Shown here in pieces: positions 40,471-51,000 of a DNA stretch of 64,000 nt. A program made the position numbers and the translations under genes. Under the pieces are notes generated by a model. It searched no databases. It was not told the origin of the DNA and saw only the letters and a list, made by a program, of their open reading frames with translations. Source of the DNA: Lachancea dasiensis (Eukaryota; Ascomycota; Saccharomycetes; Saccharomycetales; Saccharomycetaceae); contig LT598457.1 of NCBI GenBank assembly GCA_900074725.1, positions 496,001-560,000 on the forward strand. Direction: 5' to 3'. The stretch's first letter is position 1. Every line of letters begins with the position of its first letter.

Positions 40471-41130
40471 ATGTTGATGCCAAAGGAAGAAAGAACTAAG
40501 ATCCACAGACACTTGTTTCAAGGTACGTTCACTTTTGTAAACCAAGAGGAAGCTGGAGAAGAACGAAAGGGCTGTCAGGAAAGCTGAAGTAAAGCCTGGG
40601 GATGCCGAGGGGACCGGGATAAGAGAAGCAGAAGCCGTGTTTGGCGTCCGTCCATGAGTGGTGATGGCAGTCCCGGATTAAGGTGGAGCCACAAATTGCC
40701 AGTGTGGCCAGCTGCTCCAGCTGCTCCAGATGCAGACACAAGACCGCAGGGGTAGCTGGGTTGTTGTGGGCCTCTCGCTGGTCGCTGTCGCTCGCTTCCG
40801 TTCGTTCTCGCGCGCTCCGAAACGTGGTTTTCGCAATATACTAACTGAAATCGTATCGCTACAGAAGGTGTTGTTGTTGCCAAGAAGGACTTCAACCAAG
40901 CCAAGCACGAGGACATTGACACCAAGAACTTGTACGTCATCAAGGCTTTGCAATCCTTGACCTCCAAGGGCTACGTCAAGACCCAGTTCTCGTGGCAATA
41001 CTACTACTACACCTTGACCGAAGAAGGTGTCGAATTCTTGAGAGACTACTTGCACTTGCCTGAGAACATTGTCCCAGCCACTTACTTGCAAGAAAGATCC
41101 CAAGACCAAAGACCTCAAAGAAGATACTAA
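40471..41130 (+). CDS. RPS10: 40S ribosomal protein S10 (eS10), one intron
   Basis: Exon 1 is 40471-40522 (52 nt), the intron 40523-40864 (342 nt), and exon 2 40865-41130, giving 105 residues as in S. cerevisiae. The intron has donor GTACGT, branch site TACTAAC at 40839-40845 and acceptor CAG. The codon split after the first base of Glu18 (CAA G|AA) is at the same place as in yeast RPS10A/B. The protein begins [19 protein letters not shown] and ends QRPQRRY. It lies in the cytosolic small-subunit head near the mRNA entry. It is the single pre-duplication counterpart of YOR293W and YMR230W, and it closes that syntenic block here. Confidence 0.97.
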
Positions 41131-41778
41131 ATGGCTGGTTGAACGGTTTAGGTTTTTGTCCATTCCCGCCTACCACGCATACAACTGTAAATTCACTACG
41201 CTCCGGTGTTGGTATCGAATATCGAAGGGTCTTTATCGCCCAAGAAAATTGAAATGTATATTGTTTTAGTATAAAGCATTATATTCACATTATAACAAGA
41301 CAACATTAATTGGTTTAAAGACGGAAGGGTGATTAGCATCCCACCCGTTCTTGGAATACCGGCTTGACTACAGCACCCGGCCCGCCGTGGGAGCATCAGC
41401 CTGGTGTCACGTAAATGCAGAGTGAGCTCACTCTAATGGTGTGTTCAGCAGCTGCCGGAATTTCGCGAAAGCTCTGGGGGGGAACCGTATGCAAAACCGT
41501 TGTATTCTCCTTCTGCCAGCTTGATTGTGGTGGGGAGAACCTCTCGCAACCAATTCAGGCCCAAACTAGGGTTAAACGAGATTGTTCACGTTGATGGTAG
41601 CCCATTGCTTGCTTCCCGAGTCCGGATGTATTCGTAGTGCTCGCCTATATTGACCTCTTCGCGCTACTTGTTCTGAATGCCTAATCTAACGTCTTGCTAT
41701 ATATACTCTGCGATGACTTGTTGACTACACCCGCGAATTGGAAGTGCCCAAAGAGTTTCGCTACCCTGCCCACTCTTC
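41131..41778. other. Intergenic region at a synteny junction
   Basis: This is the 3' flank of RPS10 and the promoter of PEF1, with no gene. The gene order switches here from the YMR230/YOR293 track to the YGR058 track. A TATA-like TATATATACTC is near 41698-41708. No tRNA or LTR was found in the gap. Confidence 0.5.
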
Positions 41779-42856
41779 ATGTGCGCCAGACGGCTCAATT
41801 ACGCTGGTGGAGATAACCTACCGGTACGTATAGGGGTCTTTTTTGCAGTAAGCGTCCGCATCGACATACTAACAACTGGAGTAGCTATATGCCACCCCAG
41901 AGGAGGCTATGAAGGCCGGACAGAAAAGGGACGACGAAGAACGTAGAAGACGTGCTCGGAAATATGAAAATCTGCCGCCGACGCAGAGACCTGGAAGACT
42001 AAACTCCGCTCCTCCCATACCCATCCCAGCACAGCAGCCGATGATTCCTGCTTACAACCCTGCTCCTCAGATGGCCCAGTCTGTGCCCCACATCCCGCCC
42101 ACTAGGTATACACCTGGCAACTCGCAATCGCAGAGCCCCAGTGGCATTCGTTATAATTCGATGCCCCAGCCGGTTCCCGTAATAAATCGTGTGGCAAGAG
42201 GGAGGCCCGCGCCTAACCTAGCACACGCCTCCGTTCAGCCCCTGCCGCAGGCGCCCATCGATACCACCAGGTCGCGAAGCTCGCTGGATGGCGTAGGCGA
42301 TCCGCAACAGGATGCCAAGGACATACAGATTGCCACACAACTTTTTCAAAACCATGACGTTAAACAACGAGGCAGACTCTCCGCAGAAGAGCTCCAAAAT
42401 CTGCTGCAAAACGACGACAGCACGCACTTTTGCATTTCTTCCGTGGACGCGCTGATCAACTTGTTCGGTGCTTCGCGGTTCGGAACCGTCAGCCTCACCG
42501 AGTTCGTGTCCCTCTACAAGCGGGTCAAGAAATGGCGCAAAGTTTATGTGGACAACGACATCAACGGCAGCTTCACCATATCCGCAAGCGAGTTCCATAA
42601 CAGTCTGCAAGAGCTGGGGTATCTGGTTCCCTTCGACGTGAGCGAAAACCTGTTCGACCAGTACGCTGAATTCATTGACCCTTCCAAGAATGGCAAAGAG
42701 CTGAAGTTCGATCGGTTTGTGGAGACCTTGGTATGGCTCATGCGACTGACCAAGATGTTCCGCAAGTTTGACAATAACCAAGAAGGGGTCGCCGCGATTC
42801 CCTATAAGGATTTCATAGACGTGACCTTGTATCTAGGGCGGTTTCTGCCCCACTAA
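41779..42856 (+). CDS. PEF1: Penta-EF-hand protein, with a short intron
   Basis: Exon 1 is 41779-41823 (15 codons, MCARRLNYAGGDNLP), the intron 41824-41884 (61 nt), and exon 2 41885-42856. The product has 338 residues (S. cerevisiae Pef1: 335). Splicing in phase 0 gives GDNLPLYATPEEAM, which aligns without gaps to yeast GDDFVRYATPKEAM. A proline-rich low-complexity region follows, then five EF-hand-like units in the last 180 residues; the third (DNDINGSFTISASEF) keeps the canonical calcium-binding pattern, and the others are degenerate. Yeast Pef1 binds calcium and zinc and acts in polar bud growth and cell-wall abscission. Reading without the intron would start at an internal ATG (41909) and lose the conserved N-terminus. 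Confidence 0.9.
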
Positions 42857-43319
42857 ACTGACAGCGTCGCCCCGCGAGCTGTACAGTCTGAGACGAACAC
42901 CCGTCTTCCCCAGCTCGGACAGCTCAACTCTGTATCATCAGCGCCCATCGAGACAGTGATCCCGACCGTCCACGCGTGTCCTCCAGGTGAACATCCAGTC
43001 GCAGGTAGATGCTCCGACTAGATAATATCACGTGGTGTAGATCGTGCACGGCGATCTGACCCGCACAGGGCTCTGCAACAACAAAACGCCTTGAGATAAA
43101 AAAATGTTATCAGTGGCGCGATAACGACAAGGACATCCAAATGGGCTGGACAAGAAAATCACCAAGATAACGCGGTGTGCAGCTCCCGGTAAAATGTGTA
43201 TATATTAGCGACAGATGAGCTTCGTTGCGTCCTCGCCTATCATCTCCACGCTCTTGTTGTATCTTGTGTATTTACTTCTTCACTTTACCTATCCGTCGCG
43301 TGTCAGCAGTGTTACCAAA

Positions 43320-43574
43320 ATGGGCCTAAAAGACAAACTTCTAAAGATCAAGTACTACCTCACCGGTGAGCCTATTAAGGGCGAGACCTACAAGGACGCT
43401 CCTAGAGTGCAGGACCTTCCCCACATGAAAGATGCGGACGGAAACTTGATTGCTGTGTCCTCGGGCGACCGTGAGCTTTCGCCTGTTTTGAGTGCCAAGC
43501 TAAACATTCAAAACTCCCACAGGAGACCAGACCCAGAGGGTGACGACACCATCGAGGGCGCACTCTCCAAATAG
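43320..43574 (+). CDS. Small conserved-looking protein of unknown function (84 aa)
   Basis: This 84-residue polar protein starts MGLKDKLLKIKYYLTGEP and ends DDTIEGALSK, without a signal peptide or membrane segment. I chose ATG 43320 (context CCAAAATGG) because the upstream in-frame ATG at 43215 lies only about 15 bp from a TATA box (TATATATT near 43198), so transcription probably starts after it. That longer form would add a hydrophobic N-terminus. The composition and the YLTGEPIKGETYKDAPRVQDLPH block look like a real small protein, but I cannot name its family. The region 42857-43319 upstream contains nothing else recognisable. Confidence 0.7.
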   Translation: MGLKDKLLKIKYYLTGEPIKGETYKDAPRVQDLPHMKDADGNLIAVSSGDRELSPVLSAKLNIQNSHRRPDPEGDDTIEGALSK

Positions 43575-44179
43575 AAGGTGCCGTGGGGGTGTCAGGGTTT
43601 GATATCGGTAACTTTTTTCTGGACTTGATCTCACTATTTAAGATAGAGATAGTTGTAGTTTTTATATAATTTTAATTTCTCAGGTGTCGAAGGCTTGCAG
43701 TGGGGGGTGGTGGCGGTATGCTTGTGGTAGATATACGTAGTGCGCCGTTGTGGGCCGGGCTGGGGAGCAGAGGGCTGCGCTGTAGTTTTTTGTTTCTAGC
43801 GCAAGTAGCTTCGCCGCTAGCGCTGCATTGAATGCTGAAGACTAGCCAAGTGCCACCTGCCGGACGTGTCGAACACCCGACACTCGCTGTCATTGGCATC
43901 GTTGGCTTGAGTCCAAAGCCCTAACCCAGTAGAGCGACGCGGCACGTATAGAGTGGATTACATAAGCGAAGCTGGATGGTGTAAAGGATTTTTGAGTATA
44001 TAAACAAGGTTTTTTCTACTAACCCAAACTTAAACTTGACCACACCACTTCTAGCGGAGAACAGAAGCTGTAGGCTTCCAAGGCAAGGCTCGGAGCTCTA
44101 AGCTCAGCCCGCGTAGTGTAGCAGAGAACACGAGGTTTGAAACGAAAGAATTCGTTTCGATCATGGTGTGCCTCTTTCT

Positions 44180-44301
44180 GTCGTTGTCATAATGATGAAT
44201 TTCTTTTTAGCTTTTTTTCTGGCATCTCTAATGTTAGGACAGGCGTTTAAGTACTCCGTTCGATGAATACAATTCATGACTCTATCTGACAATGCAACGA
44301 C
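44180..44301 (+). ncRNA. SNR48: Box C/D snoRNA, probable snR48
   Basis: Box C ATGATGA is at 44192-44198 and box D CTGA at 44286-44289. The flanks GTCGTTG (44180-44186) and CAACGAC (44295-44301) form a perfect 7-bp closing stem. A C'-like CGATGAA is near 44261. The mature RNA is probably about 105-115 nt. In S. cerevisiae snR48, a guide for 2'-O-methylation in 25S rRNA, lies between PEF1 and ERG25 on the same strand; this RNA lies between the same two genes. TATATAAAC near 43998 could be its promoter. The guide match to rRNA was not checked. Confidence 0.75.
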
Positions 44302-44557
44302 ATCAACGACTCGTAAAAGTGTTAAAACTATGTAGTCCTATTTGGCAGCTATTTGGCAGCGGTGGAGCCGCGGCGACGACGGTTGGTCTTGGAGCCGTTC
44401 TCGATAGTAAGCCACTGACGGTAAGGAGCGGAGAGCCCAGTCGCAGGGGACCCGGAAGAGGTTCTGCCAGGAGCAGCGTCTGCTGAGAAAAATCCGGCAG
44501 CGAAGGGCCAACCCCGACCTGGAGCAGGTGTTTGCACGTAAAAGTGCTCCCTGGAGT

Positions 44558-45229
44558 TCAAGGCGTCCAGAGATCCCCAGGACCACGGTTGGCGTACATG
44601 ACCTGGTCGAATTTCGCGCGATAGACCTCCTTGCCGTTGGTGGTGTCCTTGACGCTCTTTTTCTTCAAGTAGTCACTGAATTTTATATTCTGCTGGAAGG
44701 AGCGCTTGTCCAGCTTCTTGGAAATCTCCTGGTCAGCGGTGACCAGGGAACAATGCGGGATGGCAAACGCGTCTGCCAAATGACGAACTTGAGGGTCTTC
44801 TGTGACTAAAACCCAATGCTGGTTATTGCTGCCTTCCAAGTGGCACTTGTAGGTGCAGCTTTTTAGTAGGTTCTTCAAGCGACGAGGCAGGGAGCGAGAC
44901 GAGTTTCCTTTGACATCGTACTCTGCCACTTCTGCGACCTGATGCTCCAGCACGTCGGACCATATGATAGTATCCAAAAGCTCGGGAAATTCAATGATCA
45001 TGTCTATGTTCTGCGGGAAGTCTGCACGGTCTATGAATCGCAGCGCCTCTTTAGCTGTGTAGCTATTTCTGCGGTATTTGAGGAAGTCTAGCTCTTGCAG
45101 AGTGAATGTGGGAATGTACAGATTGAGTCTGGCAAACTTGGTCGCCTGACTGGGCTCGCACCATCTTTTGACATTACCAATGCCTTTTTCGAGACAAGAC
45201 GCATCTATGATGTAGCATAGGTGCGACAT
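44558..45229 (-). CDS. NMD4: PIN-domain nonsense-mediated decay factor
   Basis: This 223-residue protein (S. cerevisiae Nmd4: 218) binds the helicase Upf1 in mRNA quality control in the cytoplasm. It is a PIN domain throughout: YIIDASCLEKG at residue 6 holds the first acidic position, YIPTFTLQELDFLK follows, and VLVTEDPQVRHLADAF and LVTADQEISKKL mark the later strands. The C-terminus is a short basic tail. A PAC-like GCGATGAG is at 45286-45293 upstream. The syntenic partner is YLR363C. Confidence 0.93.
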   Translation of the reverse strand: MSHLCYIIDASCLEKGIGNVKRWCEPSQATKFARLNLYIPTFTLQELDFLKYRRNSYTAKEALRFIDRADFPQNIDMIIEFPELLDTIIWSDVLEHQVAEVAEYDVKGNSSRSLPRRLKNLLKSCTYKCHLEGSNNQHWVLVTEDPQVRHLADAFAIPHCSLVTADQEISKKLDKRSFQQNIKFSDYLKKKSVKDTTNGKEVYRAKFDQVMYANRGPGDLWTP

Positions 45230-45726
45230 TTGTCAAAGTGTGGCCTGTGGGAGGTTTACTTTTGTGGGTGAATAGGCCATCGCTCGCGATGAGAAGTACA
45301 GACGAGAAATCGGTTTGACGTTTGAGTTTCCGTGAGTAGTGACTATGATCTGAATGGTAATCCGACGACAGCGATGGGGCGACGAGGGCGGGCTCCCGGG
45401 CTTGGGAGCTTGGGTTGGGAGTGTGGTTGGTCTTGAAACCCATTTTCCGGTGGTGTGTGAAACGAGTAGAAAATTGAAACTTCGAGGTATGACGATTTCT
45501 CGCAAAAGTTTTTAGCCCGTGCGTTTCTCGAGTCGCATGGCATTGTTAGGAGAGCAGAACCACGGCAGAATGGGACGTTTCTTTTAATTCTCTAGTAACC
45601 GCTGTGCTAAGTAAGGCTAGCTTTGTCGGTGTTTTTTAATGTTTTGGACCAAAGAGGAGCTATTGTATTATGTTAATGGAGTTGAGCAGGTAAAAACTTA
45701 ATGGGAATGTGGAGTCCAGTCATTAC

Positions 45727-46458
45727 TCAAACCACTGGTGTGGCATCCATGGGCCGACCCCAAGACCACAGTCCTGTATATATACGTGGACCGACTCCAA
45801 GACCACGGTCCTGTATATATACCTTCAAGCACACATTGTAATGCGGGTGCCATTTTTGTACAGGGTGATACGCAGCCAGACCCAAAATCGTAGTCCAACC
45901 AAAAAGCATCGTTAAGACATGAACGCTGGCTCCTGTGGATTTATTCAAGCGCTGCGACCAGCTTGCGTCACGTCGGGTGGTTCTCGAGGTGCCCGGAGTG
46001 AGGTGCGTTTCAAACGATGCTGCTCCAGGGCTGGAAATAGGGGCCGTCAACGGGCCACTGAATTTATTCTTACCAGAATCCAAGAGTTCGGCCATACGCA
46101 GTCCCACCGCTTGTGCATAGCGACCCAGGGTTTGGCCTTTTTTTTTTTTAGCTTCTGTGGATAAAAGCACTCTCCGGAGGATTTTAGCCTTGCGAAAGAG
46201 CCTCTTGTGGGACCCAAGCTCTCCCACTCGTAACGGTACTCCGTCGCTGAGACAGGTTACGTTGCCAAAGCGAACCACGACGCTAAACGATAAAGTGATG
46301 TTCATCAGCAACCGACGACACACCCGTACAGAGCGATACACATATATAGCCTTGCCCCATGCTCTATCGCTCGGGCCCTCCGGCCCCGGGACATGCCCCA
46401 TTGTGGACATGAGTTTCAAGAAGCTGTTTAGCTTAGAATCGCGGCCAGGGCAAGTCAT
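45727..46458 (-). CDS. Open frame of 243 codons, doubtful gene
   Basis: A long frame lies between NMD4 and ERG25, divergent from ERG25. The predicted protein has a basic stretch (RKAKILRRVLLSTEAKKKKGQ near residue 90) and no recognisable domain or signal. Its 3' part is made from a 37-bp tandem repeat with TATA boxes, which argues against it, and this region is fairly GC-rich, so long chance frames are easier. I recognise no ortholog. Treat it as hypothetical. Confidence 0.22.
   Translation of the reverse strand: MTCPGRDSKLNSFLKLMSTMGHVPGPEGPSDRAWGKAIYVYRSVRVCRRLLMNITLSFSVVVRFGNVTCLSDGVPLRVGELGSHKRLFRKAKILRRVLLSTEAKKKKGQTLGRYAQAVGLRMAELLDSGKNKFSGPLTAPISSPGAASFETHLTPGTSRTTRRDASWSQRLNKSTGASVHVLTMLFGWTTILGLAAYHPVQKWHPHYNVCLKVYIQDRGLGVGPRIYTGLWSWGRPMDATPVV
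45751..45824. repeat. Tandem duplication of a 37-bp unit with a TATA box
   Basis: There are two head-to-tail units, 45751-45787 and 45788-45824, both containing CCAAGACCAC, GTCCTG and TATATATAC. They differ at a few positions. Each unit carries one TATA-like box. Confidence 0.9.
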
Positions 46459-46672
46459 CAGGCCAGCAAGTTTCCGAGGTCGTTAACAGTGACAACATCT
46501 ATTCTCGAGACGCATACCCAATTCACACGTTTTCTCCCGCCGGTCCACCCTGCCCACGCCGTATAGCCAATTTACAGTCCGGGTTTACCTTCCGCACTCC
46601 CAGCGTTGTAATTACCGACCACTTTCCGCTCGCGTTTCTCGGTTTATCAATGGCTCGTTTATGCCTGAGATC

Positions 46673-46750
46673 TCGTATTTTTTTCGTTCATCGCGTGTTC
46701 GTCGTATAAGCCCAAAAGCGTCTTTTTTCGTCGGGTGTGGCGATATATAA
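46673..46750 (+). promoter_or_regulatory. ERG25 promoter: sterol regulatory elements and TATA box
   Basis: TCGTATA at 46702-46708 is the exact core of the sterol regulatory element bound by Upc2/Ecm22. A near match TCGTATT is at 46673-46679. The TATA box TATATAA at 46744-46750 lies 128 bp before the ERG25 ATG. Confidence 0.7.
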
Positions 46751-46877
46751 GAGCGTATTCGCTGGTGGGCATCGCCTCTACAAAGTACAACTCTGTTGGT
46801 TTGAAGTAAGGTACATTGGTTCTTCCAAGGCATAAGATAGCCTTGTTTTGGGTCGTGTGATACATCAACTGTCAGAG

Positions 46878-47807
46878 ATGTCTGCCGTTTTCAACAACGC
46901 TACGCTAGCTACGGCTCTGGCGCACGGAAAGTCGTACGCACAAACGCTGCACAACGTGCGGGCGTACCAGCCACAACTCGGATTCATGGAGCAGTACTGG
47001 GCCGCTTGGTACGCGTACATGAACAACGACGTGCTTGCCACGGGGATTATGTTCTTCGTGCTGCACGAATTCATGTATTTCTTCAGATGTTTGCCATGGG
47101 CGATCATCGACCGAATCCCTTATTTCCGCCGCTACAAGATCCAGCCCACCAAGATCCCCAGCGCGAAGGAGCAGTGGCACTGCTTCAAGTCGGTGCTGCT
47201 GTCGCACTTTCTAGTGGAGGCCATCCCCATTTGGACCTTCCACCCCATGTGCCAGAAGCTGGGCATTTCTGTTTCGGTGCCTTTCCCATCAGTCAAGACC
47301 ATGGCTTTCCAGATTGGCCTGTTTTTCGCTCTGGAGGACGCCTGGCACTACTGGGCCCACCGTCTATTCCACTACGGTGTTTTCTACAAATACATTCACA
47401 AGCAACACCACCGTTACGCTGCTCCATTTGGGTTGGCTGCTGAGTACGCCCACCCTGCGGAGACTTTGACGCTAGGGTTCGGGACTGTTGGGATGCCAAT
47501 TTTGTACGTGATGTACACCGGTAACTTGCATCTTTTCACGCTATGTTTGTGGATTACCTTGAGACTATTCCAGGCTGTGGACTCCCATTCCGGTTACGAT
47601 TTCCCATGGTCCTTGAATAAATTTTTGCCCCTGTGGGCTGGTGCCGCGCACCATGATTTGCACCACCACTACTTTATCGGCAACTACGCTTCTTCGTTCA
47701 CCTGGTGGGATTACACCTTGGATACGGAGGCCGGTCCAGAAGCTAAAGCTGAAAGAGAGGAAAGAATGAGAAGAAAGGCAGAACTAAGGGCTAAAAAGGC
47801 CACTTAG
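46878..47807 (+). CDS. ERG25: C-4 methylsterol monooxygenase
   Basis: This 309-residue protein has the same length as S. cerevisiae Erg25. It is an ER membrane di-iron enzyme that oxidises the C-4 methyl groups of 4,4-dimethylzymosterol in ergosterol synthesis. The histidine motifs of the fatty acid hydroxylase superfamily are complete: HRLFH, HKQHH, and HHDLHHH near the C-terminus. Hydrophobic segments lie at about residues 50-70, 105-130 and 195-225, and the tail is basic ([12 protein letters not shown]). ATG 46878 (MSAVFNN) was chosen; the longer frame begins with a TTG. It is preceded by sterol elements and a TATA box. Confidence 0.97.
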   Translation: MSAVFNNATLATALAHGKSYAQTLHNVRAYQPQLGFMEQYWAAWYAYMNNDVLATGIMFFVLHEFMYFFRCLPWAIIDRIPYFRRYKIQPTKIPSAKEQWHCFKSVLLSHFLVEAIPIWTFHPMCQKLGISVSVPFPSVKTMAFQIGLFFALEDAWHYWAHRLFHYGVFYKYIHKQHHRYAAPFGLAAEYAHPAETLTLGFGTVGMPILYVMYTGNLHLFTLCLWITLRLFQAVDSHSGYDFPWSLNKFLPLWAGAAHHDLHHHYFIGNYASSFTWWDYTLDTEAGPEAKAEREERMRRKAELRAKKAT

Positions 47808-48025
47808 TAGTGTTATATACTCCCAGTTTGTCCTATTTCGTTATAGAGAGAATTATACACTATTTTAAAACCTTCTTAATTTTACACGCTAAACTTTACT
47901 TACTATATATATTATATGCAAATGGATTTCAAACAGCATTTCGTTATAACAGCCTTTTTTGTCTTCTGTAATTATTTTCATTACTACTTCTATTATACAG
48001 CTTGCTCTCTGGTTCCAGAGCACTT

Positions 48026-51000
48026 TCAGCCCACCCATCTCCTGGCTGATCTGAACATTCTAATCCAGGGACCGTAACCTTCCCATTCTTCATATTTACC
48101 GGCTGGGTACCAGGAGTTGGCTTCCAATCTAGTGACCCTTTCTGGGTGAGGCATCATGGCCAAGACTCTGCCGTTGGGAGATCTCACACCAGCAATGCTG
48201 TTAGTCGATCCATTAGGATTGAAAGGGTACTTGCTGGTAACATTGCCATAGTTGTCCACGTACCTGACACCGCACAAGGCTCCTTCTTCAAACCTTTCCA
48301 TTTCCTTTTGATCTTTGAAGGAAGCTCTACCTTCACCGTGAGCAACAGCAATAGGGATCTTGGACCCAACCATACCGTTCAGGAATACACTCTCTGTTTT
48401 GCAACCGTCATCTTGAGTGATTTCCAACATGCACACACGCGCTTCGTACTGTTCGCTGGCGTTTCTCTCAAAGCTTGGCCAGTTTTCACAGCCTGGAATG
48501 ATATCCTTTAATCTGCTCAAAAATTGGCAACCGTTACAAGCACCAAACGCAAAAGTATCTTCTCTTTCGTTGAAGAAGTTGACGAATTGTTTGCGCACAC
48601 CCTCGTGGTAGAGCACAGACTTCGCCCAACCGGCACCGGCACCCAACACGTCACCATAGGAAAAACCACCACAGGCAGCTAGACCGACGAAGTCATCGAG
48701 ATGGGCTCTGCCTTCCAAAAGGTCGGTCATTGTTACGTCAACTGCGGTAAACCCTGCCTGTTGGAAAGACCAGGCCATTTCCATCTGGCCATTCACACCT
48801 TGTTCTCTCAAGATTGCTACTCTTGGCTTAGAGATTGCCGCCAATTGCCCAACCTTCATATCGTCAGTGAGATCATATGTTAGCGAGTAGTGGAGACCAG
48901 GGTCTTTATCATCTGCAATGTTCGCAAATTCTTGGTCAGCAGAAATTGGGTTGTCTCTCATTTTCTGTAGTTGGTAAGAAGTGGCAGACCATGTTTGCTG
49001 CAAAGACGCTCTTGTATTTTCGTACTTTACCAAACCTGCTTTGTTTCTGATGATAATGCTTTGAGAATCAAACTTGGGCAGACCGATAACAGATATGTGA
49101 TCTCTGGAAACACCGTGCTTACTGAAGATCTCTTCAAAAGTTGAGAGATTCTGTTCAGCTATTTGGAAGACACAACCAAGTTCTTCGTTAAACAATGGTG
49201 TGTACACGCTAGAGGCATTATCCACAACAATGTCCATACCGCATCTCGAGGCGAAAGCCATCTCCAACAGAGTAACTATGACACCACCATCCGATCTATC
49301 GTGGTACGAGAACACTAAATCAGTCTGGTGTAGCTCCAGCAATGACTCCAGAACACCCTTGAAAAGCTTGTTGTCGTGTACCGTGGGTGAGGTATTGCCG
49401 ACTTGATTGTAGACCTGCAACAAGGCCGAGCCACCGAGAGAGTGCTCTTGCTGCTTAGCAGCCAAATCGACAAGAACAAGAACAGTGCCTTCTTGCTTTT
49501 TCAAAAGTGGAGTCCAAGTGTTGGAGGTGTTATTAACAGGACCGAAAGCAGTAATGTTCAAGGTCAAAGGTGCAGTAACTTCTTTGTCTCCCCACTTCAT
49601 CTTCATCGACATCGAGTCCTTACCCACAGGAATAGCGATATCCAAATCTGGACACAGATCCATACCAATGGCTTGAACGGCCTCGTAAAGCTTCGAACCT
49701 TCCCCTTGGTGTGAAGCAGGCGACATCCAGTTTGCCGATAGCTTGACGTGCTTCAGAGATTTAATATCGGCAGCGAACAGGTTCAAAAGGGATTCGGCAA
49801 CACAAAGCTTAGCAGAAGCAGCGGCAGAAATCAAAGCATTAGTTGGTCTTTCGCCCATAGCAAGGGCTTCACCAGTTCTGCAAATTTCATCACCGAGCGC
49901 CGTACCAGTCACACCAACGTCAGCAACGGGAACTTGCCATGGGCCAACGAATTGGTCTCTGTCGATTAACCCTGTAACGGTCCTGTCACCAATAGTAATC
50001 AAAAAAGACTTGGAGCCAACAGTGGGCAGAGTAAGGACTCTGTCAATAGCGTCACCAAGAGATGAGATAACACTCAAGTCTGCAGGAGGAAGGCTCAAAG
50101 GTTGCGTAATAGCTTCTCTGGTCATTTTGGGTGGTTTGCCAAATAGAATGGACATTTCCAAATCAATTGGAGTGGTTTTCAACAGTGGGTCTTCCACAAT
50201 CAACCTCTGCTCGGCGGTAGCGTTACCAACCACGGCATATGGCGCCCTTTCCCTCTTGCAAATATCTTCGAATAAAGGCAAGTTTTGCTGAGAAACACCA
50301 AGGACATAACGCTCCTGGGATTCATTACACCAAATTTCCACAGGCGACATACCCGGCTCCAAGGAAAGCACCTTTCTGATGTCAAACTTAGCGCCAAGGT
50401 CATTGTCGTGAACCAGTTCTGGCAGTGCGTTGGACAGACCACCAGCACCTACATCGTGGATGGACTGGATAGGGTTACCGGAGTCTAAGGAAATACATGC
50501 GTCAATCACTTGCTGACAACGGCGTTCCATTTCTGGGTTACCTCTTTGCACAGACGCAAAATCCAATTCCGCGGAACCTTCACCGGAGTTGATAGAGGAT
50601 GCGGCACCGCCTCCTAGACCGATAAGCATAGATTCACCACCCAGGACAATTAGGCTCGACCCTGGAGTTATTGGCTTATTCTTCAAAGCAAATTGGGGCC
50701 TAACTGCACCGAAACCACCGGCCATCATGACCGGTTTGTGGAAACCCCTGACTTCCTCCTTGTCGTCGGAATTAGTGACTTTAGTGGTCAAGGTTCTAAA
50801 GTAACCGTTGATGCAAGGCCTTCCGAATTCGTTATTGAAAGCCGCGGAACCCAAGGGAGCTTCCACCATGATATCCAAGGCAGAAGCAATGTGGTTTGGC
50901 TTACCTACGTCCAATTCCCAAGGTTGCTTGAAGCCAGGGATCAATAGGTCGCTAACTGCGAACCCACTTAGACCACACTTGGACTTCGAGCCCCGACCTG

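Noticed and set aside
44019-44072. TACTAAC followed by CTTCTAG upstream of the snoRNA, suggesting an intron
   Set aside because: No fitting donor or exon could be placed; treated as chance.
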